DNA of 64,000 bases from Meandrina meandrites. Its lineage: Eukaryota; Cnidaria; Anthozoa; Scleractinia; Meandrinidae. The notes below the pieces were generated by a model. It was not told the DNA's origin. It searched no databases and saw nothing but the letters and a program-made list of their open reading frames with translations. The stretch spans positions 1,098,001 to 1,162,000 of the forward strand of contig OY855913.1 in assembly GCA_963693305.1 (NCBI GenBank), in the 5' to 3' direction. Position numbers and translations under genes: made by a program. Of this stretch, positions 1 through 11,980 are shown piece after piece (the stretch's first letter is position 1; each line of letters starts with the position of its first letter).

Positions 1-120
1 CAAATCAATGATTTTTTACATTCCATCATGATAAATACAGTTCGTTGCTATTGTTTTTAATATTGTGTTTTTTCCCTCACTCTTTTGCTCACTCGATGGA
101 ATGTAAAAAACATTGATTTG
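1..120. repeat. Short foldback repeat at window edge
   Basis: Bases 1-27 and 95-120 are reverse complements except for one inserted base, separated by about 67 bp. This is the layout of a short foldback element or MITE. It starts at the first base of the window, so its true left end and any target duplication cannot be seen. Confidence 0.6.
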
Positions 121-3100
121 AATATTTTAGCATAAATTGCGAACGCTGAATTTGTAACCCAACATTTTCGTCGGTTCGAATGCCTTCTTTAAGGATAAAT
201 TTGGACGTGTTCCAGTAAATCAACGTTAATAAAACTTTGGAATTAAATTGTTTGCATTATCAAGCATGTGTTGCGAAAGTTTTAAAAAAATCGTTGGAGC
301 CGTTTTGGAGATTTTCGAAAAAGCGCTAAAAGTAGGAAATTTACCAAAAATTACATTGGTAGTGACCGTATGAAAATATCCAATTCTCGGGATCGCGATA
401 ACGAAAATCAGCAAAACGTTCGCGGCGATGAAAGATAAGTTAAATACACATTTTGGTGTTATTTCGAGGTAATTTCATCAAAGCGGTGTCCGCGTCTCGG
501 TCCGTTTATCATTATAATGCAAAAAGCATGGTTTGAAATATATTTTCGATTTATTCGAAATCAAACATACAGAATTTTTTTATTCGTGCATATTTGATGT
601 GCAGTACAGCATAGTTTCAGATACTGGTGTTAGTTTTTTTACGTCAAATCTTATTCGCGTAGAATTCAAGTTTAACTGATATCTTGTTTTTCTGTTTTTC
701 GTTGCCATGGAAATATCGATTTTCCTAACAAATATTTCATATCAAACTTCAATCCAATTCCAATACCTGGTGTAAATTTCACAACGATGCGAGTCCGGGA
801 AGTTTGTTAAACGGCCAAATAAAAATTTTTGGTATGGTCCAGAAAAAAACTGTAGAGAGACACCTTAACTGCACTTTGAGGGAGGTGGGGGGGGGGGGGG
901 GGGGGAAGAAATGGAAAAAAGCGCTTGACCAATACTGAGAATTCACGAGAACACAAAGCTGTCGTCAGCTCTCTACTACGAGCAATTCAGTGAGGTCATC
1001 GTATAGAGACTATACGTCAGTGGAGATATATAAGCCAGTTAATAACAAATCTCGTACAACAGTCTTTGCTGACAGCTGCTGTAGCCAGCTTGTTCTTATG
1101 GCGGGCCCATTCATCTTGTGGGTCGACATGAAATTGTCCCAAACATTTGAAGCTGCTGGACTGAGCAAGCCTTGCAGTGAAATCTCTAAAGAAAGAACGT
1201 CCTGATCATCGGCGATACTGGCTCTCGGTAAGAAAACAGTAAGAAAAAAATACTTTGAATATGAAGAGGTTATTCATAGACATTTTCAAGGTAAACCAAC
1301 CACCTGAAACCATGATTTGTATCAACGCGACATAGTCTTCTGGTGCATATGAAAAAAATATCGAACAGCTTTTAGGAGAAACTACTTGCCCAAGTTACAG
1401 CTTTACATACTTCAAATTGCCAATTATAAGTGAACAAAAAGCCCCCACAAGAGGATGATCTTTCCATTATTTTTAAAAATATTAGCTTTCACCTCGTTTG
1501 ATTTATATTGCTTCCATGCGTGCGCATTGATTTCAAAATAGCATGCTAGTATTGTTTTTCTTTATAACTGAAGTTGTATCGATATCCATTCAAACGACAA
1601 CAATTCTTGCTATTTTGCAAGAACAACAATGAGCTAAAAGTTAATGAAAATGAAATAAAATAGAACAAAAGTAACAGGAATTCGTTTATTACATAGAAAA
1701 ATTAAAAGCAAGTTTATTTTTGTAATTTATTTTTTTATGACAAAATATACTGCTTGCTTCAAATTTCCGACTCGAATAAAATCATAAGATATTGAACAAA
1801 CGCGAAGCAATTAGTTCAATATTTTGTTAGCTGGGGAACTTTCCTTGAATTTAATCGTAAAGTTTGTCAGGCTATGCTTTAATTAATTTCTTGAATTGTT
1901 AATAGCAAGTCCCAATACTGCGTCAGTAAATAGCTCACTCTAATACCCAATTAAAATACGATTTTACAAAATAAATACCTTCTTGGAAGTAATAAATCAA
2001 TCAATAAATAAATTCGAATTGGAAAAGGGAAATGAAGTTCAATTAGCATCGGTAAAAGCTAAAATTCATTAGTTCTTTTGTCACCGGGGAGCCGATATAT
2101 ATTCACCGCAAATAAATATTCTAACAATATTATACACGAGAATCTCTTTCATTTTCAGTTTTTGGCTTTCTGTGCTATTATCGGCGATTTTCTCGACAAC
2201 TTGGCTAACATCTTCCCGCTTGCTAGTTCTAATATATATGATTTCCATTTCCCACTGCATGGATTCTTCACCAGCTGCAACAATAATCCATTTGGCAAAT
2301 GATTTGAACGCACTTGAATGTGAAAAGTAATTACCGCAATTTATTCAGTCCCGTCTATCGCAAATCAAACAGCTCAGTGTAGTGATCATGATAGTAGAAT
2401 ATCGACTGTAAACTACACTATAACGATAAAGCATGCAAGGATAAACGTTTTAGTTTCAGATGCAAAAATAATTAATATCATGTTTTTTTTTATGCCTTTG
2501 TTAAGGATATCACACAGCCTGTTCAGAGTGTTCAGATCGGATTTGATAACATTTTGTGAGAAAGTAAGTAACAGGAATTTAACGCGTCTTTGAAGCATAC
2601 TACTATGTTTAAGTTTTGCAATGTGGAAAGCGAACAATTTTATTTTCACACGGTTTTACCCAGTTGCTGGCTTTTACTGACATCGCCCACTGGATATGTG
2701 TTGTCGGAGCAACAGCTTTTTTCCCCAAATGCATGCATTCAACTTTGAAGATTTATTGTCATTTCAATGTGGAACACTGCTTGCAATTAGTAGAAAGACG
2801 TTGGTAAATATCCCCAAGCTACAGTGATACCTCAATTACCGATTACCTGCTATTTCCCCTGCTAAAATATAAATTAAAAATTCGATTAAGGCCCGTCAAT
2901 GCAAAGTTGCAATGATTCACTCTTTGAATATAAGCTATATCTCATAGATGCATATTTAAACTGCCAAGCTTTTATATTTAAATACACATGTCACACGACA
3001 TGTATTTAATTGTATGTAGTTATATAATTATTTCCAACTTTTTCAATCGAGAATCTAATTTCAGTTTGTAATAATATTACTTTGTAGGCCGAATATACAG

Positions 3101-3132
3101 ACTGTTTATAGCCAGCAAAAGGTGCAGCGAAA
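121..3132. other. Intergenic, no gene recognised
   Basis: AT-rich DNA with only short unsupported open frames. A 19-base G run lies at 887-905. The last ~100 bases before 3133 would hold the promoter and 5' UTR of the first sulfotransferase copy; no clear core-promoter motif was recognised. Confidence 0.5.
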
Positions 3133-4373
3133 ATGGCTGGATTTCGAAATATGAAGCGTGTCTTCAGTCTGCTGGTAATCTTCTCTCTTGTATCTATTGG
3201 GTTGCTTTTTGCTTTTCTCGAAACATCGTCTCAAGATATTATCACAAGTCAAGACCTATATCGTGTCACACAGGAATTGCTGTCAGTGAGCGATCCAACA
3301 AAAACGCAGCCACATCAACTGTGGAACAAAGATCCCTTCGATACCTCAGCAGAGATGTCCCAGCAGCGTCGGGCGAAAAAGCCACAGATTTTGCTAATTG
3401 TCGCTCATGGTAGATCTGGTTCTACATTTCTTGCGGACATTTTTAACCAACATCCTGGCGTATTTTATGTCTTCGAGCCACTGCACGGGATTCATAAATT
3501 ACTTGTACATGGCAGAGATTATGATAAGTTTGCCATGAATTTTCTTCTCCACATTTTCAAGTGTGACTTTAGTGTGGGAAATTCAACGTGGGATACTGGG
3601 CATTTTTTTCGCTTTAAAAGCCGAGCGTTGAGCTCACCACCTTTTTGTAAATACGAACAAGCAGATCCTAGATGGAAACGGGAACTTTGTTCGACTGTTA
3701 AGCAACAACAACTCGAACATTCGTGCAGAGTACATGATACAATTGTTTATAAGCTACTTTTGGAAAGAATTCCTGGTCAGTCGATTGAGAATCTTTTTGA
3801 AGTTTGTAAAGTGGCCGGAGTTGAATGCAAAGTTATTCATTTGATACGTGATATAAGACCACTTGTAATGTCTTCTCAGAAAGTGTCGTTTTTCAAGGAA
3901 GTTGATGGAAGGAGAGGCCGTCCATGAGACAATTTGTTTACTCTCGCTGTGAAATGACTGAGAAGAATCTTCTTTTGATGAAAACTTTTCAACCATCTGT
4001 TCGCAGTCGTGTAACACTGGTGCGATATGAAGACTTAACAGTGGAGCCATTAAAAGTTTTAAACTATTTGTACAAATTCGCAGAAATTGAGCTGCTGGAG
4101 AGTATCAAACAATGGGTGGTAAAAATAACTCAGCCAAGCTTGATAGATTTAAAGAAAGGAGAACGAAGTCCTGTATCTGTTGTAAGAAATTCGTCGGAAG
4201 TCTTGAACAAGTGGCGAGTTTTAGCAGATCCCTGTTACGTGAATGTGATTGAGCGATATTGCCGTGATGTGATGAAGTTAATGGGTTATTTAGCAACAAA
4301 AGGATCAGTGGAAATGCTTCGAAATCTCGAAAATCCACTATTTACTGAAACTTTTAAAGCGCAAACTGGATGA
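3133..4373 (+). pseudogene. Carbohydrate sulfotransferase, copy 1, frameshifted
   Basis: Single-exon gene for a type II Golgi membrane sulfotransferase of the CHST1/CHST3-like galactose/GalNAc 6-O-sulfotransferase family, which moves sulfate from PAPS to glycans. A hydrophobic N-terminal anchor (about residues 10-28) is followed by the 5'-phosphosulfate-binding motif GRSGSTF and the 3' motif RDIRPLVMSS. The frame stops at 3925-3927, just after the 3' motif. The C-terminal third continues in another frame from 3924 to 4373. Alignment with the intact copy at 10350 shows one base missing here between about 3903 and 3916, so the product would lose roughly 140 residues. The rest of the frame is undamaged and about 430 bp of the 3' part is almost identical to copy 2. 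It could be a recent pseudogene, a segregating null allele or an assembly error. Confidence 0.85.
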
Positions 4374-4827
4374 ATGACTTATGAACATGATGCTTTACAT
4401 TTGGTAAACTCAGTGCAAATATATAGTCAAACACGTTGAATATTATCATCATTTAGTTTTATAATGTTTTTTTTTGCGGGGGTGGGGGGGGGGGGGGGGC
4501 GGGAGGGGGCTGGCATCTAGTTTTATCATGTTTTTTTTTGGGGGGGGGGGAATTGGGGCGATATAACTTAGTGTCATTGAAATAATTTCTGGTTGGTAAT
4601 TGTGTTCTGATCTTTAATTGCGTTACTAATTGACGGTCTTTTAGCACTTCGCGCCCCCCCTCCCCCGCCTGAAATATAATCACCAATGAATAAGGGATAG
4701 AGCTGAAACAAAGTATGGTTCCCGGCTTTGCAGCTCGTGGACATGCTTGCATGCTGTTGACATACATTACTGACTTAGTGGTTTTCGAAAGCGATTAACC
4801 CCAAAAACAATCCCAGTTTGTTAGTTT
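4374..4827. other. Intergenic with two T-run/G-run direct repeats
   Basis: Short segment downstream of the first sulfotransferase copy. A phrase reading roughly tagttttataatg, then a T run, then a G run occurs twice (about 4453-4499 and 4519-4551). The G run at 4484-4499 is 16 bases. Open frames here are proline-rich translations of these runs and are not genes. Confidence 0.5.
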
Positions 4828-5453
4828 GGGCCAATTCGCACTAGCGGACAAATTTTGTAACAATTGGTAGATTTCATCACTTGTGTGTCACTTGTTACAG
4901 AAAACAAGTGCGAATACGTTTTCTGAGACAAAGAACTTGTCCAAAATTCAGGAAAACAAAGAAGCAGTTGTCTTTTGATTGGTCCGCGTTGCACGCGCGA
5001 TACATTTTGTCACACAATCGCAAAAACAAGTGCGAACGACTTGTTGGACAAGGGCAAATTTTGTCAAAACGGACAAATCTTCAAAGGGGCCGATGTCCTG
5101 CCTCGAGGCAGGACAATTCATGACAAGTCGCATTCCAACGCCCCTCGTATGCCAGATAACAATACTTTGTTGATTGGCTATTGTGTTTGGTCTGGATTGT
5201 ACTAAAAAACAACAAGCGAAATTTTTCCACGATAGGCGGCAAAACCCGTTTGTGTGCCGAGGAGAGGTCGTGGAAGGATGGTAATACCGGGGTTGGAACA
5301 AAAGAATGCGGAGGGAACCAGTTTGCGCCGATAAATGGAGGGGAAAAGAAATTGTTTTTTTGCGGCATTTTCCCCGCACGAGCACAAAAACATCAGTACA
5401 CGCGCACTTCAAATGCAAATCGTTTTAAAATTTTTCACCACGTGGACCTGCCT

Positions 5454-5927
5454 TGTAGAAGTCAAAACTTGTTCACACACGCAAACATTGTAAAAACCAC
5501 ACGAAGTAAACGATTATGCGACGAAAATGCGACGAAAATGCGGTTGCTAAAGGAAATAACAAAATTACAAGTTACGATAAAAATACTAAATTAACGACTG
5601 AAATTGACAAGATAAAAAGCATAACAGAAAATAACAACTAAAGATACTTACAAACGTTGTTTGACTACGGGAACGAGAGCAACGAAAGGACGATGAATAA
5701 ACTTAGAAAAAACTCGATGTGGACGGCACAGAACGTCGATAGAGAATGAAAATTAAAACTAAAACTTACGCAAATAAAACTAGGAAACAAAGCGAAATTA
5801 TGCACAAAAACCTAACAGAATATAAATAGCACGAAAACACGATAAGTACACAAAACAATACGAATGATGAAGTAATGAATTCGCAAACAAAACAATACAA
5901 ATAAAAACAAAGAACGCGGCAGCCACA
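5454..5927 (-). repeat. 3' LTR of the BEL/Pao element
   Basis: A 474-bp LTR bounded by TG and CA. Its minus-strand start is repeated at 6575-6597 as the 5' LTR remnant. The preceding pol-side sequence on the minus strand is purine-rich (ggggagccagat), consistent with a polypurine tract. Confidence 0.8.
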
Positions 5928-6036
5928 TCTGGCTCCCCAAGAGTTGTCAACTCTTAACGTCTCAGTTCTTAACATTAAAAACGGTTCTAAAAAAAGTTCA
6001 TGTCTTGTGGCTCCTCTGGCTGGGATTACCCCGGTT

Positions 6037-6574
6037 TCACTCTTCATTTTCTAAGACTAGCACGAGTTTGTCGATTGGGCGATCCAGCACTGTCGTAGTG
6101 GTGGCAACCTTGGCTGATCGGACTTGACCATCTGCACCCGGGTGTACGTCAACAACTCGACCCAAGCTCCAGACGTTCCTTGCCACTCGCTCGTCAACGA
6201 TCAGAACCAGGTCTCCCCTTTCCAAATTTCTTCTTGTTCGATTCCACTTCATTCTTTGCTGCAGGCTTTGCACGTATTCTTTTCTCCATCTTGTCCAAAA
6301 GACGTTTGAGAGGTATTGGACACGTTTCCATCTTTTTCGGAGATACACGTCAGCTTTCTGGAAATTTCCAGGTGGAGGCATCACGACTCTTGACTTCGTG
6401 GTCAGAATGTGACTCGGTGTGAGGGGATCTAAATCCTCAGGATCGCTTGACGGAACAGTAAGCGGCCGGCTGTTAATGATGCATTCAACCTCAGTTAGCA
6501 GGGTTCTGAACGTCTCGTCGTCAAGGGTGTGGCCAAATTCTCGCAGCGATGCAGATAGAATTGATCGAATGGAC
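6037..6574 (-). pseudogene. BEL/Pao pol fragment (integrase C-terminal part)
   Basis: The minus-strand frame encodes the end of a BEL/Pao polyprotein. It begins in the distal integrase core (EVECIINSRPLT, a hallmark of this lineage), continues through the DPLTPSHIL and RWKRVQYL blocks, and ends in the small C-terminal domain (GDLVLIVDE, WSLGRVVDVHPG) before a stop at 6037-6039. Upstream, the frame runs without a break into the 23-bp 5' LTR remnant and then into host sequence, so the larger open frame is a deletion artefact. Only a decayed fragment remains and no activity is expected. Confidence 0.85.
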
Positions 6575-6993
6575 AAACAAAGAACGCGGCAGCCACATGC
6601 CTGATTATTTGATGTTTGCACAAGACGACCGTGCCAAGAAATGTACAAGGATGCCAGAAGCACGTGCAGAGCTATTAGAGAGCTTAAGCACAGACGTTTT
6701 TGAGCCACGGACGGCAACCGGAAGGCGAATATTTAAGGTTTTGGCAAACTTTTACCTCCAAAAATAAGTTAGAAAGCTTTCATTTTAGCACTTACAACTT
6801 GAATTTATGAATAAAAAGCTGACAATAGGCACTACAGACGAGAAGGTTCCATTTCCGGCTGCCGTCCCTGGCTCAAAAACGCCATAATTACACCTTTTGT
6901 TTTCTTCAAAATGTCTCTGACTTGTCGCGACAATTTTGTTTTTGTCAAAAATGTCATGACATTTAAAACTTGTCCGCTAGTGCGAATCGGCCC

Positions 6994-9900
6994 TTACGCA
7001 AATTAACATCTCCTTACCAAATAATGTACTGGATATAGAATAAAGTATTTTAAGCGGGAGGAAACATTTTTAACGAATCACCAAATTCTAACAAAAAATG
7101 TAAGTAAGGAGATTTGACATTTTGATTCTGGGAGTGAGAAAGTGAATATCCAGTTCGTTATTTCCTGGGCCAATTCTCTATTTTCCAATTGCCCATAATA
7201 CACTTTGTTTGCCTCCCAAATTTTGCATAAACTATTGTTTTCAAATCTCTTGGGAGGACGGCATATTCCCAAAACAATAGTTTATGCAAAATTTGGGGGG
7301 CAAACAGAGTGTATTATGGGCAATTGGAAAATAGAGAATGTGAAACATTCCAATTTTATTGTTTAATTAATTAAATTGTTGGCGTCACGGTGTTCTCATT
7401 TGCAATAGAAAGAGGTAACTCAAAAAAAAAAACAAGAATAGTTTAATTCAAAAAAGCATTGATGATTTTCCGCTTTGCAGTTCACGAAACAGTTCAGCAG
7501 CAAATTCAGGAAATGTGATCGGCTTACTGCGTCAAAGAGCAACGAGGACAGGTGAATGTACATGCTTGTACTATTTACAGGCGGATGGTCGCGTGTTCAA
7601 TCGCTTAATTAATCCTTGTTTGTTTAATTGACAATGTGTCAATGTTTGTGCCAATCTTATTGCACTTGTGGCTACTTGTTCAACTTTCTCCGGCTTCATA
7701 GTGCAGGCGGGAACACGAATGTAAAATGTAAATAACTTTCGATCTTTAGGATGTCTTTTTAATGCCGGTAGCTCTTTAAGTCAGACTGTGAGGCAGATGT
7801 AACAGAAATACAAACCAAACCATAGCAAATCAAAACAAAGCCATGTAATTATCAATTTAACAAAAGGCAAAGAGAATTATTTCACACAGCAAAGATGCAT
7901 GGCTGTTAAGAATTGTAACCTCTATTCCAAGTCGTTCTTTTTAACGAACGCATAATCGGGCTATCCTTGCGTACTTGTGGGATTCCGAAGTAAGCTTAAG
8001 TAGTTAGGACAGAAGGAGGACAGAAACAAATGCTAAAGTTATTCCATTGCATATTTGTAATTCATTCGAAAAGGAATGCATGACGAGCTAAAAGAACGCC
8101 TTGGTAGTGACATGTGTGATTTGCACTTCAAGACTGGTTTCCATACAATCGTCAAACCACCACACCACCATTCTATAAACGAATTTGGCAATATAATAAT
8201 AACAATTTCAGATTGAGATGTCGAACGCCTTAATTGACGTTATTATAACGAAGAAACGACCATAAACAGAAGCCTTGTATATTTTAGTTGAACAAACAGT
8301 TTCGTGATCTCTTTCAGCAGCAAGACGAATTTAACAAATTAAAAATTTATCCCTGTTTATGATCCAGAGATCCAATTTTTTGCTCAGCCAGGGACCCAAT
8401 ATATCTCCGATTAGCCAATTAGTATTTTTTGTACCACATCTTCAACTCACAGGAACTTTTTCACGGCGGGAAAAACGCTATTGCCCGATATGTGTAGTGA
8501 TATGATTGGTCGTAAGAAGTGCATGAACAAATGGTTCACCGCACGCCTGTTACACTCAATCAGCCAATGAAAAGTTAAATACTGACCTGAGGCTTTTATT
8601 TCCTCAACTGAAATAAACAAATAAATACTCATCACAGTTTCGGCCACGACACGCGCAAAAATCTCACGCTGGCGTTTCCGTTGAAAACTTTTTGTTTGTA
8701 AACCGAGCGATCGTGGGTTTGTTTCAAGGAAACAAAGTGAGTATTTAAGAAATAACTTTTCCTGTTGATACCAAAGAGCGACCTGAAACCAACCTTCATA
8801 CACAAATAATTTATTGTGCTTTCTCAACCATCAGCTGCCTTAACACTTTTTTAGCTAAGGGAAAACTCAGCGTCTGTTGGATTAATTAATACCTTACCAA
8901 ATCTGAATATTCCTTTTCATGTGCTTTCAGACTAGGAATATTTGTATAAAAATAAGACATAATCGGAGTGCCAAATGTCTCTGTTTTATATTTAAGTGAA
9001 GAAAGAGTCAAAACGTTATTACTTTATGTGATTTGCTAATGTAGCTCGCTAACATCATGTAAATCCATGCTATTTAAACTTCAGGGAAAAAAAATGCCAT
9101 GTCAACAGTCAAACAGAGGATGCATTGAGGTCAAGAATAGCAAACAACATTCGTTTAGTTTACTTTATTTGTAAAAAGAAGGATGGAAATTTTAACACTT
9201 TGAGTCTTGATTTTGAATTGTCGGTGCAGTAAATCAATGAAAAATTAAAAATTGGCTGTTCACTGCTTGAATAGAAATTACCATTGTTTTGCAAATCTGA
9301 ACTCTTGTATATATCAACTTGGCAACTGTTCCGATCCATCTTGTTTTTTATTCCTTCAGAGATCAGCACTAGAAATCTGTCACAATGTCTAAAGTATCGC
9401 ACTTTAATCATTTTTAAACGGTTCAAGCAAAAATGAATAAAGAGGATTGATGTGTCTCGAGGACTTAGGCCTGCTGAAAACTAATTTGTGAAGTAGGCCT
9501 TTGACACCTGGCGGTCACGTGAACATTTTCACTCCTTGCCTTACTCAGTTCTCATCTGCTTAGTTCAGACTAATACATTGGCCACAAATTCTGCCAGTTT
9601 AAAAAAAAGAGGCAAAAATCTGGCGTTTTCAGATTACAACTCCTCTCAGTCATGTAACATCAGTGTGGTCTGAAGACGTGGTAGTTAAGCCATTAATGGC
9701 TTTTAGACTATTTGTACAACCGTTGGACAATGTCAGTGAACGGCTCCGTCGTAAGCAAACAATAGAGGGATGTATTTCTGAATTTTTTTGTGCGTTTTAT
9801 TTTTAATGAGAAATATCCCGTATCCTGTTAATTCCGAGGGTTTGTATACCCAACTTTTACTTTCCATGTCCCGGAAAGTCTTCTTAAAATATCCCGTATC

Positions 9901-10349
9901 CCTTTAATTTCCCCCCAAATATTCCGCACATATCCCCCCCAAATATTCCCCACATATTCCGCGCCTCATCCCCTGTTCCCCTACCTCGTGCGCAACTCTT
10001 CCTTTGCCGCGTGTTATATGAAGACGACTGGGGACGAGTCAGGTTAAATACATATCGGGTACGATAACAAGCAAATGATAAAACTTCCATTATCCAGTTA
10101 GAAATCATGATCTCAGAAGTCTGTTGAGATGACTTTTCTTTCAGGCCGTTTCACCCGGGTCACCGTTGGTTTTGGTCACAAATTAAAAAAAGTGATCACG
10201 TGATGACGATTTTGATGATCACGTAAAGTCTCACCTTATAACACGATTATATATAGCGAATAGTTCTTTATGGTGGTAATATATATTCCTTAATATTTTC
10301 TTTCAACTGAATCTTTCTAGGACTGGTTGTTTACAAGCAATGAACAAGA
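6994..10349. other. Intergenic between the two sulfotransferase copies
   Basis: Apart from the foldback at 7174-7338, no gene or strong element was recognised. Frames at 8447-8827 and 9884-10108 on the minus strand lack family signatures. At about 9890-9970 there is a C-rich stretch of repeated aaatattcc-like words, probably an old repeat. The ~50 bp before 10350 would hold the 5' UTR of the intact sulfotransferase. Confidence 0.45.
7174..7338. repeat. Foldback MITE, arms ~70 bp
   Basis: The left arm (about 7174-7243) and right arm (about 7267-7338) are near-perfect reverse complements around a ~25-bp centre. The outermost words are ttctctattttccaattg and its complement. There is no coding capacity. 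The arms are almost identical, which suggests a fairly recent insertion. Confidence 0.8.
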
Positions 10350-11567
10350 ATGGTTGAATGTGAACGAAAAATTCGTGTCTTCAGCTTGCTGTTAATCTTC
10401 TCTCTTCTTTCTATTGGTTTATATTTTTCTTTTCTTGAAATATTGCCGCCCCGTGACAGTGCCAAACGCCGAGTTTTGTTCCGCACTGTAACAACACCTC
10501 AAGCTCTTCTGAAGGAAGGAAAACATCTCTACGATGATCCAAGAAAGACGATGATAGAACCTCAGACGAGAAAACGCAAGCTTTTGTTAATTGTTGCTCA
10601 TGGTAGATCAGGTTCTACATTTCTTGCAGATATTTTTAACAAGCATCCTGGAGTGTTTTATGTCTTCGAGCCATTGCACGGTATTCGACGCACACTGAAG
10701 GATTATGCTAACTTTGCCACGAATTTTCTTCTCCACATTTTCCAGTGTGACTTTAGCGTGGGTAATGCATCAAGTCATACTCGTAATTTTTATCGAATTT
10801 ATAGCCGAGCGTTGAGCTCGCCACCGTTTTGTAAATATGAACAAGCAGATCCTAGATGGGAAAAGGAACTTTGTTCGACTGTTCAACAACAAGAACTCGA
10901 ACATTCGTGCAGAGTACATGATACAATTGCTTATAAGCTACTTTTGGAAAGAATTCCTGGTCAATCGATTGAGAACCTTTTTGAAGTTTGTAAAGTGGCC
11001 GGAGTTGAATGCAAAGTTATTTACTTGATACGTGATATAAGACCACTTGTAATGTCTTCTCAGAAAGTGTCGTTTTTCAAGGAAGTTGACAGGAAGGACA
11101 GGCCGTCAATGAGACAATTTGTTTACTCTCGCTGTGAAATGACTGAGAAGAATCTTCTTTTGATGAAAACTTTTCAGCCATCTGTTCGCAGTCGTGTAAC
11201 ACTGGTGCGATATGAAGACTTAACAGTGGAGCCATTAAAAGTTTTAAACTATTTGTACAAATTCGCAGAAATTGAGCTGCTGGAGAGTATCAAACAATGG
11301 GTGGTAAAAATAACTCAGCCAAGCTTGATAGATTTAACGAAAGGAGAACGAAGTCCTGTATCTGTTGTCAGAAATTCGTCGGAAGTCTTGAACAAGTGGC
11401 GAGTTTTAGCAGATCCCTGTTACGTGAATGTGATTGAGCGATATTGCCGTGATGTGATGAAGTTAATGGGTTATTTAGCAACAAAAGGATCAGTGGAAAT
11501 GCTTCGAAATCTCGAAAATCCACTATTTACTGAAACTTATCAAGCTCAAAATTGGTTTAAGGGATAA
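10350..11567 (+). CDS. Carbohydrate sulfotransferase, copy 2 (intact)
   Basis: Intronless 405-residue type II Golgi sulfotransferase of the CHST1/CHST3-like family, expected to transfer sulfate from PAPS to carbon 6 of Gal or GalNAc in glycans. A short basic cytoplasmic tail precedes a membrane anchor (residues ~9-29) and a stem. The PAPS-binding 5' loop GRSGST is at 85-90 and the 3' phosphate motif RDIRPLVMSS at 228-237. The lumenal domain is Cys-rich, in keeping with a secreted fold. The start at 10350 is the first ATG and places the anchor at the N-terminus. It is the intact partner of the frameshifted gene at 3133. The region from about 10820 to 11540 is nearly identical to copy 1, whereas N-terminal coding and flanking sequences have diverged. 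Substrate specificity cannot be read from the sequence. Confidence 0.9.
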   Translation: MVECERKIRVFSLLLIFSLLSIGLYFSFLEILPPRDSAKRRVLFRTVTTPQALLKEGKHLYDDPRKTMIEPQTRKRKLLLIVAHGRSGSTFLADIFNKHPGVFYVFEPLHGIRRTLKDYANFATNFLLHIFQCDFSVGNASSHTRNFYRIYSRALSSPPFCKYEQADPRWEKELCSTVQQQELEHSCRVHDTIAYKLLLERIPGQSIENLFEVCKVAGVECKVIYLIRDIRPLVMSSQKVSFFKEVDRKDRPSMRQFVYSRCEMTEKNLLLMKTFQPSVRSRVTLVRYEDLTVEPLKVLNYLYKFAEIELLESIKQWVVKITQPSLIDLTKGERSPVSVVRNSSEVLNKWRVLADPCYVNVIERYCRDVMKLMGYLATKGSVEMLRNLENPLFTETYQAQNWFKG

Positions 11568-11974
11568 AGTTTTTTAGCTTCCTATGTTGGTGTGCTGGTC
11601 TCACGGTTGTAGAGCAGTAGTATAGGCAAGACGAGGCACTTGCCTCGTCTTGATTTTGTCCTTTTTTAAGAAACATTTAATTGAAAAAATAATCCCCGGA
11701 AAAAAATTGGAAAAATGCCATGGAAAATGCTTAAAAGTGAAAACCGCTCTATTCCTTTGATCTTGGATTTACCAGCACTCAATTAAAAACGCTATAGAAC
11801 GGGAGTAAATTTAGAAAAGGCAGGTGATTCTTGTTCGTGCTTAATTAGCACTGTTTATCAGAGATGCACGTCTTGCAAGGACTGGTTCAGTCTGGGTTCA
11901 GATCACGGATCTGATCTTTTCAGTTAAAGAATCAGAAAACCAAGGTCTTAAATATCATGGTTTTACCTTCTTTC
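11568..11974. other. Downstream of sulfotransferase copy 2, nothing recognised
   Basis: About 400 bp of 3' UTR and intergenic DNA. A small inverted repeat (agacgaggcacttgcctcgtct) is at about 11630-11651. No polyadenylation signal could be chosen with confidence. Confidence 0.4.
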
Positions 11975-11980
11975 TGTATC

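Larger units (their letters stand above)
5454..6597 (-). mobile_element. Internally deleted BEL/Pao LTR retrotransposon
   Basis: The element lies on the minus strand and is flanked by an exact 5-bp duplication, TGCCT (5449-5453 and 6598-6602). The complete 3' LTR is 5454-5927 (474 bp, TG...CA, with a TATA-like word inside). At the other end only the first 23 bp of the 5' LTR survive (6575-6597), identical to the start of the 3' LTR, and they join directly to the distal part of pol. The primer site, gag, protease, reverse transcriptase, RNase H and most of integrase are absent, so it cannot move by itself. The deletion left both outer termini and the target duplication intact. Confidence 0.85.
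4828..6993. mobile_element. TIR DNA element hosting an LTR retrotransposon
   Basis: Bases 4828-4851 and 6970-6993 form a 24-bp terminal inverted repeat with one mismatch, beginning GGGCC and containing CGCACTAGCGGACAA. The subterminal region repeats related words in both orientations (acaagtgcgaa at about 4904 and 5028; several acttgtc/gacaag words), as is common near the ends of non-autonomous DNA transposons. No transposase frame is present. Removing the retrotransposon at 5454-6597 leaves an element of about 1.0 kb. No flanking target duplication could be fixed with confidence, so the superfamily is left open. Confidence 0.7.

Noticed and set aside
8447..8827. 126-aa minus-strand frame
   Set aside because: No family motif, signal peptide or splice context.
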